From Triops longicaudatus (lineage: Eukaryota; Arthropoda; Branchiopoda; Notostraca; Triopsidae): a DNA stretch of 64,000 nucleotides. Made by a program: the position numbers and the translations under genes. Positions 35,501 to 48,332 of this stretch are shown in pieces; positions within the stretch are counted from its first letter, which is position 1, and every line of letters starts with the position of its first letter. Below the pieces are notes generated by a model. The model was not told the origin of the DNA. It saw nothing but the letters and a program-made list of their open reading frames with translations, and did not search any database. The DNA is taken from NCBI GenBank assembly GCA_022885665.1, contig JAGQDJ010000016.1, positions 372,001 to 436,000 of the forward strand. The letters are read 5' to 3'.

Positions 35501-38500
35501 GATTGCTTGTTCTCCCGTATTCTCGTGGTGTGTCCATCTTTGAGCCCAAGCCAACACTTAACCTTTACGCACACGCCTGTCACTCACTCACATTCCATTT
35601 TGTGCCTTTTAGTCCACAAAACTCGATGACGTCACAGATTTAACTTGGCTTTTTATTTATTTTTCTGTTCTTTTTTTCTCGAGTATTTTAAACAAAAGAT
35701 GTTTGGATGTGATGATAAGCGTCGGTTCAGATGAGGACTACTGACTGGGACTAGCTCGGCCAAGAATTTTAGCATGAGTTTCAGGGAATGGTTAGCGAAC
35801 AGTAGATCGAAAGAGGGAGGCCAAGAGAGGGGGAGTTTCTCATTGGCACCAGATACCAGTTTTCAGGCAGGCTTTGAAATCAATGTCCGATTAGGATAAC
35901 TGTTCGCGTAGAGCCAAGTTTGCCTATACCCAAGCCAACAAAAACCAGTCTGCAAGTTCATTTAAGCCACGGTACAGTACAGATGGTCTAACGAGGGGTC
36001 ATGGGGAGGTGGCTTGGGTGCGAAGAATGCCAGTCGGTTAGAGAGATTCAGGAAACGTTTTAAAGATGACTTTTGCACACTTGTGCAGAGGTTGCAGCTT
36101 CATAAAACGTTAAGCGGGCCATCAACTCGGGTTATAACACTTTAAAACCGGGAGGGTTGTTTGGTCAATGTTTTGGGGATTCGCTAACCACGGAACCGAT
36201 CACGGTGCAATAAAAACAACAGAGAGACGCTTTTTATCACCCCGTTGTGAAGAACTCGCCGAAAGGTACTACGGGTGGTTAAAAGCTGCTCTGGCAGGCA
36301 AACAAGTTTTCGCAAGGTCTATCAGTGGCTTACTACGGAAATGAGGAGGAAATCTGCCTGTCTATGGATGGGAAACAGGGAGAAAGCTATAAGAAAAAAA
36401 AGGTTAGAGCGCGTTCGCCAATCCAGACAACTCCCCGAAACGTTCCCCATAATAATATCTTAGCTCGTTATAACTTTTGCCCGCACTAAAAGATGCTTCA
36501 TTGTCCTCCTTCAACTCTCCGGCCAGATACACCCAGGCATAAAAGAAGGAGAACCAACGCTCAACACACATTGGACGAAAAAGGCACAGGGCCCGTACCA
36601 ACACTGCCATCAGGGTTTTGCATTACAACAACGCATTCTCCTATACTGCCTACATTCTTCTAAATACAACGTGGCGCACTTTTACCATATATTTCATTCA
36701 GCGCTGTTGCCTATACAATAAACGGTGTTTGCTCAGTTTCCCGTTGTGAAGCTAGAATATTTATAATAGTTGTGCTTTAATCCTCCCTTTTTCAGGCTTC
36801 AGTGCCAATCCTTATATACGCTGTATCGATCGCGAGAGCGAGCCTAAAGAATGCTAGAAATATTGAAACCTTCAAACTTGCAATCTTCTTTCACTCAAAT
36901 TGAGATTATCAGAACTTATCAGTTGTTATTGGCTTAATTTGTTAATAAATTTTATATGTTTTGGGGATGAAATTCACGGTACTGAATCAGAGTCAATCGT
37001 CAAGGTAAACGTTTTTAAGGCGAATGCTCCGAATTCCCGTCGATTTTCTTTTCACCCGCGGATAATGTATTTCAAGTCGCCCAGAGGGAAAAAATGAGCC
37101 AAATGCTTTCGAAGCTGTTTGCGTGCCAAGGAATTTGAATAACCGTAAGCCATGTCCTCGGCTGTAATACTCCTTTAATGCTGAACAACACGAGATCAGT
37201 TTTATTGAACCTTGTATCCCTGAAAACGTCGTCGGCTGGTGTAACTCTTTATTTTTTTCTGGTTTTATTTCAGTTGGTGGAAGGAGACTTGTAAGTGGTG
37301 CACGAGATCCGTGTTAAATTCGAAAAGTCAAAATATGTGGGAAAACTTGTTACTAAAACTGAAAAAAGGGCGGAAAAGTATAGAGACGAACGCAATAGGC
37401 CTAGAAAAGTCAAACGAATGGACGATTTCGAGTAGACGATTTTTTTAGGAAAGGTTGTAAACTTTTTTTTTTCATTAGTTTCTACGTCTAGGAAAGACAG
37501 CCTCTAGAGAGACCTTTGGTTCTTGAGCATAGCAGGGGCAGTTTCCCAAGTTAACCCTTTCAATCTTCCCGGAGCTACGGCGGCTTGTAAATTTAGGCCA
37601 TATAACTTGCTCACCGCCCGGAGGAAAGGCTTTCAAATGACAAAAAGAGACGAAAAAAAGTTTGAGCCTACTTGGCCTTGAATTTATGCTAAAATAGCGC
37701 ATCTCCCAGAATTACCTATTTTTGTTTATACCTGGGATTTATTTTCGTCCCTAAATTTTATGACATGTCTAACCAGAAAATATCCCCAAACCTAAACAAA
37801 AAAATAGAAAAAAACATCCCCAACCAGAAAATTTCTTCTGCGAGATAGACACGTAACAGTCACGGGAATCTTACGTAATAACCCTCATGTCTGAAAGGCT
37901 AATATTCGTTATTGTTTTTCGATGTCTCGGCCTACATTTATCCGTACGCAGAACCGAGTTCTGTAAGGACAAGGAAAATACGAAAAATAACTCGTGCAGA
38001 GCAGGTTTAACGAGTCGGGTAAAAAAAGGACTCCAATTACAGCGCCGCAGGTGTTGCAATTACTTTGTGCGTTTATGTAGCATTTACCAGCAGGCTTGGA
38101 AAAGTTGTGGTTCCGTGCAATGTGAAAAGAAGGGGGAAAAATGTGAGTTCGTTGCTTGACAAGATTGCTAATTAGCAGTAAAACGGATTGCATTCCATAA
38201 TTGCCGCGAAAGTAAATTAAAACGCGACAGACACACTTCTTTCCACGAATAATTTTTACCTCGCGTGAGTCCAAGTTCTTACAATTAAGTTTTTTTTTAA
38301 ATCGCCTCGTTAGGCCTATGAACGTTTCCATTTCATTCTTCCAGATGTCAGGTTAGTGCAGGGTGCACAATGCAGCTCGTTTTGAAAACGGTTCAAAATG
38401 GCGTCGTAGGCGGGGATTGTTTCGTGTTTCGCCTATGCCTGCCGTGTTACGTGATTTCGTTCCATAGGAACCAGACAGTTATCGACCTTCTTTAAGCCTC

Positions 38501-38525
38501 CCTATGCCTACTACTCCCCCTTAGC

Positions 38526-38540
38526 TCCGCCCCCTATTGT
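38526..38540 (-). promoter_or_regulatory. candidate CTCF insulator site, reverse orientation
   Basis: The reverse complement of TCCGCCCCCTATTGT matches CCASYAGRKGGCRSY at 12 of 15. It is in a GC-rich islet (38500-38575) with GGCCATAGG and repeated GCCTRCGCC. It points toward the plus-strand site at 11281. Confidence 0.35.
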
Positions 38541-39732
38541 CGGCCATAGGCCTGCGCCTACGCCGGAAGGCGTTTTAGCCCTGGGCAGTAAAAGACGATG
38601 ATACCCAGGTTGTTTATTGTAGCGTTTTCTGCGTCTCTTTTCAACGTTTTCTCTATCTTTGTAGCAGATTTTTTTTCTCTGCAAAGAACTACAATGGAAA
38701 AAAACGGTCTAGAACAAAAAAGAAAAGGTTTTCAACGAAATCAGCTAATTATCCAAAGAGCTTTTACGCCGGTAAGGTCGAAGGGGCCCATGGGCCCAGT
38801 GGCTAACCACAGCCAGGATACGCGGTAACCTGGTATTAGCAGAGAATGCTCATAAATTGCCTGCAAAGTTGGCGTCCGTGTCCGTTGATAGACGCTATCT
38901 GTTACCTTTTACTTTCATTCCCTTTTTACCCCCAAGTTTTTATTGGCCTGTGTTACGAAGATAACGTGTGTTGTGGGGGAGAGCGGGCTTCAAGAGTTCG
39001 CATAGAAAACCGTTGAGCCTATTAGGATGGATCAAACGAAGTTTCAGGCTAGTTTATTAACTTCGACGCGACGTAAACGTGGCTTATGTGAAACATTTTT
39101 TTTCCTCCAACCCTCCCTTTCTTCGTACGATTCATGAGCACTGTGTGTCTTTTGCACTCGTGCTACTTCCTGGGCCGTGTTATTTTTCCCCCGTTTTTTT
39201 CTGGCCTTTTTTCGCTGTACATATACAGCATCCGTGTTGCCGGCCATAAAGCTGCCACTAAATATATGCCTTTTCTCTTCGGAATTTGACCCACACGCAA
39301 ACAGCATTCGTATACTCGTATACTGTAGGCAGAAAAGCTTCGTCAATAGACACGAGACAGCTGACTGAAAACGGAAGACTACTTTTCTCCCCCTTAGCAT
39401 TTACCCTTACTGTAGGTAAATGTGCTGTATAACTACCGGTGGCTCAACTCGTCCTTTGTCACGCACAGGGAAAAATTAGCCCAAGCAAAGCCTTGTACCA
39501 AAATGGCTTGAAAACTTGTTTTAGTACTCCAGAAAATAAAACTTTAATAATAAAAAATAAATCAGTAATCCCAAGGCTGAATTATAACAACTAGAACTTT
39601 GGTAGTTAAGAAGTTATACTAGTCAGAAAGATATAAAAATATAGAGAAAAAAATTTTAAAAATATGGAATTGGAAGAAAAATATACAGAAAACATGGACA
39701 TGAAACACGTAAGAGTATATTAAGTATGTACT

Positions 39733-39873
39733 CTAAGAATCGCGCTATAGCGAACCCTTTTGTAAGGGGTCACAGTGAACTGATTTTAAATTACGGAATT
39801 TTTTAAAGAAAAGGCGGCTGATATAACGAACACTTTCTTGGCCCGAAAGGTTCGTTAGCCCGAGATTCTATGA
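39733..39873. mobile_element. MITE-like element, same family
   Basis: The left end TAAGAATCGCGCTATAGCGA and the inverted right end (ATAGAATCTCGGGCTAACGA) enclose about 140 bp with no open frame. More diverged than the copy at 30733. Confidence 0.5.
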
Positions 39874-40071
39874 ATAGTACAGAAATGTTACATGCTTTAC
39901 GACATTGCACTTCAAAAAAGTATATAAAAAATTCTAGAAAGCGTTACTTTTAAATAAGCATGGAATAATTAGTATAATTGGGGAAGACAACTTGAAACAT
40001 TTTGTGGAACTGTAAGAAGAAATTTTTAGTAAAAAGTCTTATAAATAAATAATAAATAAATAATAATAAAA

Positions 40072-40122
40072 TATTAAAGTATTTATTATTAATATAAATA
40101 AATAATAATAAATACTTTAATA
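40072..40122. repeat. AT-only inverted repeat, 19-bp arms
   Basis: Arms TATTAAAGTATTTATTATT (40072-40090) and its exact reverse complement (40104-40122), spacer 13 nt, inside a TAAATAA-rich tract from about 40040. Expected to extrude or slip easily; an AT microsatellite origin is likely. Confidence 0.65.
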
Positions 40123-42494
40123 AATAAAGCAAAAACATTGTTGTGGATTTTACAAGAAACACTTTAGTCTCAAAAAATAGAACTCCAATAGCGAACTTCG
40201 ACGGTTTGAAATGAATTCATTATTGGCACTTACCTTAGCACGAGGAAGACGTAATCTTCCCCCAGATTTGGACGAAAGGACTGAATTGTAATTTACTTTC
40301 TTTACATTGAATAAAAGTCGGGTTCATATAGCAAGAGTATAACCCCCGTAGTTACATAGGCGCAGAAATGGTACAAGAAAAAGCATATAACACTCCTTAG
40401 AATGCAGATATATCATGCATAAAACACTTGGACATGGCATGGAGCATGCTGTGAACTATTACTGTAGCACTTTTGGAGTCCCGGGAGTTTGTTGCGGTTG
40501 GTCTCCGTTGGCCCGGCATCGCTAGCCCTCCAACATAGGAAAAAGCTTGCAAGAAACCCATCAACTTTGGTGTCGGAGGATTTTTCTTTCGTTGGCCGCC
40601 TTTCTCCCTCGCTCCGTCGTATCTTTCTATTCCACGTGAAGGTCTGCCAAGAGTTATTCCTGTTATATATCCCACTGGCCGGCATGTCTTTAACTTGGAT
40701 CTCTTAAAAGGAAGAACGAAACTCCCGAACAGCCACCGAGAAGAAGAAAGTTAAATTAAAGTCTTATCTCGTGTAGCTTCCGACAAGGATTTAGGAAAAT
40801 AGAGAAGAAACGCCATTTCTTGCCTTTTTTTTTTTCGTTTTCTTCAAGACGTACCTTTATACATTGTCATGGGCAGCACGTTTTCCCGCTGAAGCGTGTC
40901 ATTCATGGAGGAAGTTGTCCATCAGGGTCTCGTCAATGCGTGGCTCCTTGACTTTTTTTTTGGCCAGTATTCCATCTAATTCGGCACTTTAGGGCTGTAG
41001 CCCATTTTCCGGCGTCGTTTCCAGAGCATTTAGCAACACCTGTTACCAGAAAAATTAGCGTACGGGGAAAAGAAAGGCAAGAAACGTCGAGGGAGCAAGT
41101 GTTGTAACTCCATTATTTGACTCTGGATATTGTGAAGTGGGATTTGCACATCTAGAGCGCAATTTGAGCTCGGTGGCTCGGAAGTTGCTCACACAAATGG
41201 GCTCCCAGCGACGTACCAGGGCGATTTAAGAGACCAATTAACAAGAAAAGCTACTGCGCGAAACACAGTCCTTTTATATTCCATACGAGGGCTTTTTTGA
41301 AAACAAAAATGTGCAAGGAAGAATTCCAATTCGTTCTAGGGTAACAATAGAAAAATCTGCCATTGTTCCCGTATGGAGCTTGGCTGGGTGAGAAGTTAAT
41401 AGGCTTGGCTGTAGAGACTCGTCCTTCTTTTCTTTCCGTGTTTGCTGGTTCAGTTTCTTGGATTTTGCGTCAGCTGGGGCTGAACTAACTTTCCGGGGGC
41501 GCAACTTTTTCCTTCAGAGGGTAAGAAGAAGTTAACAGCGAAAGAAGTAAGAATTGCAAACTTGTTCGATGTATTTTCAGTCTGCACGACATTGCTATAC
41601 CCGAAAACTTTGCCAGAATCAACTTTTAGTCCTTGTGGGCCACAAATTTTTGGCCCGGACAGCCCTTTAAATTTTTACCATTAAGTTTTGCGACAGTTTC
41701 CATTTGGAGTTGCGTGTCAAACTGCTGTCTCGTTGCCCAAACATGGCCTATGCGAAAACAACTTCTTTATCCTGTTAACTCGATTTTTCTTTTGAGAAGA
41801 AACTTTTCCATTTTTTTTTTTCATTTTTTACTTTTGGGGCAAATAAGAAGAAAAAGAAATAGCAGAAATTAACAGCAAGTTGTGACGGGCAAGACACACA
41901 TATACACGGATCAATAATGCCATTCCAGGCTATGCCCTGGCTGCGTATGGTGCTATCAAACTCAAGGTGCAATGTCGTAGAGACGCGGGGAACTCCGAGC
42001 AGCCTTCAGCCATAGGCCAATCCATAAAGTTTCACTATACTTGTAACATTTGTGTTTACGGGTGGTATGATAAGAGCGAAATACTAGTACAAATGCATAC
42101 AGGACTTAAAAGGAGTCTTTTAAGCCCCGGGACTGGGACAGTTATGTCTGTGCAAAAGCAATATCTAGCCATATTTCGTGGACCACAGGTTAGTTACGGA
42201 CAATGTCTAAACCTGAGGAAGCTAACTGTCAGTCTGGCATGCCCTGGTGGCAATTACGGGCCAGAAAATGACAACCTGGAAAAAGGTCAACTATCAGAAA
42301 CGCGGCTTCGTACCCAAGCGAAAAGTAAACTTCAAATAAATATTAAAACATAAAATTAAGTAATAAGCAATAAAATCTATGAGTTCAATCAATAATGAAA
42401 AACAGGGGAAGTGCTAATACACGTGCAGGTCCAAAGCACAGCGAAGTTTAATACGAAAAGGCAATTAGTAACAAGAAAAAAATAAATAAATAAA

Positions 42495-42647
42495 CAGTAA
42501 ATCTCGTTATATCGAACTGTCGGCTATAGTGCGTGTTGCGAGTCCCAATTTCCGTGAATTTGAAGAAAAAGCGTCTGCTGTAACGAGCTTTAATTATAAA
42601 GAACAGTTTTTCCTAGTGTGAAGCCAATATTCGTTATAATGAGATAA
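42495..42647. mobile_element. MITE-like element, same family
   Basis: Starts CAGTAAATCTCGTTATATCG at 42495 and ends in ATTCGTTATAATGAGATAAT, with an internal TGTAACGAGC. About 150 bp, no coding capacity. Confidence 0.5.
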
Positions 42648-44651
42648 TGACACAGATAACGCCCGCTGGCCTTGCGAGTTGAAATTCCGTGAAAATTCCC
42701 CTCTCCATTCGAGCGTCAGGTTCCACTATTAACACCTTGATTGTCTGCCTCGGTTCGGAACGCCGAAGCTGACGCGATACCAAATACGGAAAAGGTGTAC
42801 AGTCCTACAGTTAAAGGTGTATGTCTATGTATATAATACTTGAATGGGCGGAGTGTGATACTAATGACCCAAGCGTAAGTCAAAATAGACTATAGACTAT
42901 TGCAGCTGTATGGTTGTAAAGACTGGCGTGGTTTAGGGGGTGGTAGTGGAGGGTGCTTTTGGGGGCCACTCGTATGTTTTGATGAAGCAAAACACGGACG
43001 GTGTTTCAGATGTCGCAGTAAAGTTTGCTGGAATTGGACAACATGCTCTGCATGCCCAACAGCTTTGGCGTAGTCTCATTTCTGCCACTTTCGGTCCTAT
43101 GGGGGGTGGAGGGAGGGAGAAAAAACGGTGCTCTGTGGTAGTAAGGGTGAACAGAGAAAAAAAAATGCGCCCAAACTCATTTAGCACCCTTAGTCGTATA
43201 TAACTTGGTAGTCTTCGTTTTCATCAGACAAGCGCGCAGCAGAAACAAGGAGGTAATTCTAGCCGAGCCAAAAAGCGTATTACAGGAAAAGCTTCTCTTC
43301 CTCTTTTCCCCACAAAAAGGCATATCCAGTGTTTCGCTCCCATGCCAGGGGTATAATTCCCCCTTTTTCTTCGAAGACTAATGTGGACCAACACAAGCAA
43401 GTTAGTGCCTTCGTAAATCTGGGTGTTGGGGTGGGTGTACTCTAACTTGTGGGAGGCTGTTGCGTATATTTACTATCAGATGTTAAGTTCCAATTTCAGT
43501 ATGGCTGAGCCACAAGTGCGTTTTCATTGTTAGGTTGCATTCCAATAAGTAAAGCTACACATTTCGATCACCAAGTTTATGTTTATGTGTTGTAATATTC
43601 GTGAATTTTAGACCCACGAAAGACTCTGGGTTCCTGGTTTCTCTCAGCCTTATTTTTTAAAGCCTGATGGATTCTCACACTCGGCTTTGGGCGTGCAAAT
43701 CTTAGGGATCCAGTTCGGGAAAGCCCTTACGCTTAACTGAACGGACTTGGCATATCTTATGGGAATTGAAGAGTCTTCCCGGTCTGGATAAGAAAACGAG
43801 AGTTGGGGGAGTTTTCTTTTTCATTCCTAAAAAGTACGTTGCAGGAAACGAACAGAAGAGAACATACTATTTTCTCCACCCTTCTTTTTGTTTCTTTTTA
43901 CCCCGGACTAAATTACATTAGGGTTGCATGGAAAACTTGTGCTGCATTTCAGCCTATGAAATGCATGTTTGCATATGTGGGTGCATTTACGGCAGAAGAA
44001 TGGGCCCGAATCAATAAAGCTCCTTGCGTTGGGTATACACAACAAGAAAGGAAGGAAAGGGGTACTGCCACTGTGTCGGGAGGGGGGGGGGGGCAATTGC
44101 ACCTTTCCTAAAGGTTACGTGTAACTTGAATAGGCCCCGGAATTTCACAATAAAGAGCTATAAAATGCTTGCACCATCTCCAAGAAGGGTTAAACGTCAA
44201 ACTATATCACAGCTCGAAAGATTTAATAGCCTAGTTGAAGGACGTCTCCTTGATATGCCGCCACAGTAGGCCAGGAAACGAGTCCCTTGATAACTTTCTC
44301 TGCGAGACTACCCCTTTCTAAAGTTTTAACCCTTTTTTTCTGGCTGGAGATCAGCATACTCGAAAAAAAATGAAAGAAAAGGGGTAGTATAACAACTCCA
44401 GGCCTTTTTAGAAAAAAAAATCTAGTTGGCCAACAGGGTAGGCTCAAAACCTATCAGCAAAAAAAGTTTGGGGCCAAAAGGGTAGGAACCTCAATACTTT
44501 GGCTCGTTTCGAAGGCCGAGGGTCGTAAAGCAAGGCGGTCGTAAAAGTTCTTTGGGGGACTGGTCTTGCAGGCAATGGTCGATTTTGGTATCCGTAGCAC
44601 ATTTGTCAGACTTTTGCTTATAGGCACGTCATTCGTCTTGTCTGATACGTT

Positions 44652-44770
44652 ATGCAAATGCAGGGACACATATCTATTTTCTGTGTGCCAGCGCATTAAT
44701 ATGGAACTGCATTAATACAGAACGCGAATTAATACAAAACCTACATTACTATGGAACTCGTATCAAACTG
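44652..44770 (+). repeat. octamer followed by a 16-17-bp tandem repeat with ATTAAT cores
   Basis: A perfect POU octamer ATGCAAAT is at 44652-44659. Then four units follow: GCATTAATATGGAACT (44693-44708), GCATTAATACAGAACGC (44709-44725), GAATTAATACAAAACCT (44726-44742) and ACATTACTATGGAACTC (44743-44759), with a partial fifth. Three of the four units carry the homeodomain core TTAATA. Confidence 0.55.
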
Positions 44771-47000
44771 CATTGGGACTTTTGCCATGGCAATAGTTTG
44801 GCACACTGACCAGTTGGAGTAACACATGGCAGTTGAGTTATGGAATAGGCTTTGTGAGCTGCCTGCCTCGAGGATCAAATTCGATGTTAGGTTGCTGAAC
44901 ATTTAAAAGGGGCGCAAAAAGATTCATTGCCTGTTTGTCGGCCTAAAAGTCGCATGGCAAATATTTCAAGCCTAGACACTTCCCCTCCCTTTTTTGGCTC
45001 TTACACACTCGTAGTTTCTTCTCTCGGCATAGCTCTTTCACTGAAACTGATCCTTTTGGAAGGTTAATGGTATAACAATCGTGCTCAGCCTATTGGGCCG
45101 ACAGCAATCGAGATCTTGCTGGCGAGCACAAAGAGCCTGGCTGTCTATAGACTTGATATAGCTCCCTGCTTTTTTGCGCTGTGACCCAACCAGGGCTCGG
45201 CATTGGGGAGGCCTAAAAATTTTCGTCTGCGATAGGGATCTCGTGTTAGTCAGTGGTGTCAAAAGCGATCTTGCTGGCCGTATTTACCAGCTGTGTACCA
45301 ACTCGGTGGGTTACAACTTTTCCTACAGCAAATTCACTTTTTAATCGCCCTCAAAGAGATTTTTGTGTCAGAAAAACGTCAAACGTGTAGTAGCAGTTAT
45401 ATCTCGGGAACCTTTGTTGTGTGATTTGGTCCTCCGTCTTTAATTCTTAACCGCAATGGATCACCGCACGAAGATCGATAAGGACCGAAACAAGAGACTT
45501 GGAACAGAGTTTTGTGTGGGTGGGTGTGTTTCTCCTTGGTCTCAATCTCGGTACACGTTACCTCAAGAACTTTGCTTGTTCCGTGACAGATCTATGCAGG
45601 TATGCGGTATTTTTTTTTTATTTTCGAGAGGTCTCACATCACGTGTGTTTCGCGTTGGAAAGTCTTAAGGACGCTTAATGGTTTTTCTTGTACAGTATTT
45701 TCACATCGATTGGTTAGTTAGGTAGTTTACGGAGCTTGATAGGAAAAGTTAGTGAAAAAGATTTGTTTCGCTGGGATACTTCGTGTCTAGCCGCTTGCTC
45801 GAATAGTATTTCAAGCGCTTGGCGTCTCTATGAATGTCAATGAGATCTTTTTGTACTTTTCTCCCCCGCTTTGGTAGAAATGTGCTTTGGAAGAACCTCT
45901 CACGCCTTTTACTCAAGATATAAATATGTTCCTCCATGCCTCGACGGACGACACCGCACCATATTACGCCCCACAGCCTCTTTTCCTCGGCGCATTACTG
46001 CTAACGCAAACAGAGTTGACTCTCGGAAAGAAAGCTGCAACATGGTGATAGTTTCGATGCAGAGAAAATTATTATTTCTCTCCCACAGTTCTTTGTTAGC
46101 TCATTCTTTCTGCGAAGCTTTATAGCCCTGTTACTCATACGTTCGAAATTGGGGGATTTTTCGGGGAGAACGAATGAAGTGTCGGCAACGGCTCATTAAT
46201 GCGCGAGCAGGAACTCTTTTTGGGTCTTTGTTTCTCGTTATCCACGCCGATTCCGAGTCATTTGCCATGCTGTTGTGTGCATGTTTGTCAAATGAGCACG
46301 TATCAATTAAGAGCCGTGTGTGACCTCGCTTAATATTGCCATGCTAACCACATACTCGTCCACTCCTTTGCCAATAAGCAGGCACGATAATAGACCGGCC
46401 CCGCATGCGGTTTTCTTACGCTTGATAGCTTTGCCCCTTCTTGCGAAGTTATGAGCCTGGTTATGAGAAACCTCTGACCTATTGACAGTCTGTTACGCCG
46501 GGATATTCGAACAACGTTTACAGGTTCTGACCAAGCTTTGACATCACAGAAGGAAGACACACGTGTTGTGTGTTACGACGGCCATTTCAGTGAGGCAGCA
46601 TTGCCAAGGAGAAATGGAACGTTTGTCTTGCGAGTGTAACGTTTCTCCTTTTTGGCCATCTAATTTCAGACTTACGCTGTCAAGCTGGAGTGAGAAGTGG
46701 GCGCAGGAAATACAACAAACTGCACTATGAGAATTACGGCAGAGGGGAGCTTTTATTTTTTTTTCTCTTGTTTTTAGACCGAAAAAAAGGTAAGGAGAAA
46801 AAGCTAGTGGGCCGTAAATCTGCCATAACGGGGCGGAGTTGTTAACAGAGGAATAGGCTCGGGGGATGGTTTCCGGCGAGACTTGTATGCATAACATGGG
46901 AGGAAGGGTCCGTAAGCTCGTTGCCTGACTGGTTAGATAGGCCTAGGGTATAATTGAACGGAAAGCTGTTTTATTGGTTGAGACAGGCCTAAGCTCCCAG

Positions 47001-47034
47001 GCAGCCATTTTGGATACCTTCAGCGGCCATTTCC
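47001..47034 (+). promoter_or_regulatory. paired Pho/YY1 sites
   Basis: GCAGCCATTTTGG (47001-47013) and GCGGCCATTTCC (47023-47034) are two close matches to the Pho consensus CNGCCATNDNND, two helical turns apart. Single sites are common by chance; a tight pair is less so. Confidence 0.35.
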
Positions 47035-47907
47035 CCTTCGCGTGTGCAACTACTGCACGGTACGAGAGGAATAAGTAAATCGTTAAGGGGATAAGGCAAC
47101 AAATACAAAACAATATAAAAAGTTTACAAAGCTTTAGGTTTTCGGTTGAGGAGTGTTTCATATTTTGGTCTGGTGTATTAGTTTTGCTTTGCATAAACCT
47201 TCTTTTTCAAGCACGGAAGAATTAGGGAGTGATGGGAGCTTTAATCCCTAACAGACAGTTTGTTGTTGTAATGATGTGTTGCAAATGTTAACGACAAGGT
47301 TTATACATTGACCCAGAAGGTTTATGGATTAACCTACACTTTTCGGCAATACCTTGGTTTTAAGCAATGACGTAATTCCGGGTGCGATTTTTGCGCTCGT
47401 GTCGGGTGTTTTTAAAATCAACAAATTGACCTGTTGAAAAAACTATATAAGTCTTGTCATCGTAAAGAAAGCGTAGTAAAAGCATTCAAGGGTGGAATGG
47501 TCTATAGGAGTAGTTAAGTGAGACAGTTTACCCCATTCCTACTTGGGGGGTTAGCCCTATGACAGTCATAACCCCCGAAATGGGCTGCTGAAGTACAAAT
47601 TAAAGGAGTACGGACCTTGTCCCTCCGTGAAGGCCAACTTAAGACTGTTTTATGTATGTCTTCATATGATTGCGTATAAAAAGCTTTTCTGTCAATTTTA
47701 TGGTATGGTACGTAAATACTCGTCACTGACAGAAATCAGGAATTTATTGCTACTATACTATTGCGGCAAAATGCCGCAAACAAGCACAGAGCTCTCTACT
47801 CCAACGTTACAACTGCCTGTGCTCCTTTCCTCTTGCCAATAATACTCTCTAATACCCTAAGATAGAGACCACAAAAAAACATTACCTTCATATTTAAAGA
47901 AATATTG

Positions 47908-48332
47908 TGTTTTGCTTTATGTCAGCGTGATGAAGATTCTTTTCATTGTTGCTACACAGTTACACTGTGTGCAAACGGAGATCCGTGATTGCCCTGCTGT
48001 TCAGACTGGCAAATTCTTGAATTCATTATTGCTGTATGGACAAAAAATTCTAGAAATTTATTTCGTTATTATATACCAAAGGGAACAAGTCTTTTTTTCA
48101 TTGTTGCTTTGCTGTACGGGCGAGAGAGCTGTTTTTGTGTATTTTGAGGTTCGGTTAGTAAATGCCTTTTTCCATCTTTATATATTAAGGAGAGCTATTT
48201 TTTTCCATTATTAGTTTATTGTACGGACAGGCAGTTGTTTGTTTCTTTGATATACAGAAAGAATAATTAGGAATTATTTTTATTTATGTTTTGCTTTATG
48301 TCAGCGTGATGAAGATTCTTTTCAATGTTGCT
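47908..48332 (+). repeat. 46-bp direct repeat bounding a degenerate array
   Basis: 47908-47953 and 48287-48332 are identical over 46 bp except one base (CATTG versus CAATG). Between them related units (TCATTRTTGCTTTGCTGTACGG-like) recur near 48022, 48100 and 48204. The near-identity of the outer copies suggests a recent duplication. No gene is seen here. Confidence 0.65.

Noticed and set aside
34990..35643. Longest open frame (217 codons, plus strand)
   Set aside because: No recognisable domain, mixed low-complexity composition with a long Lys run over an A-tract, overlapped by comparable frames on both strands. Most likely chance.
41967..42353. 128-codon plus-strand frame
   Set aside because: Considered as transposon-derived because a MITE follows at 42495, but no transposase or reverse-transcriptase motif is visible.
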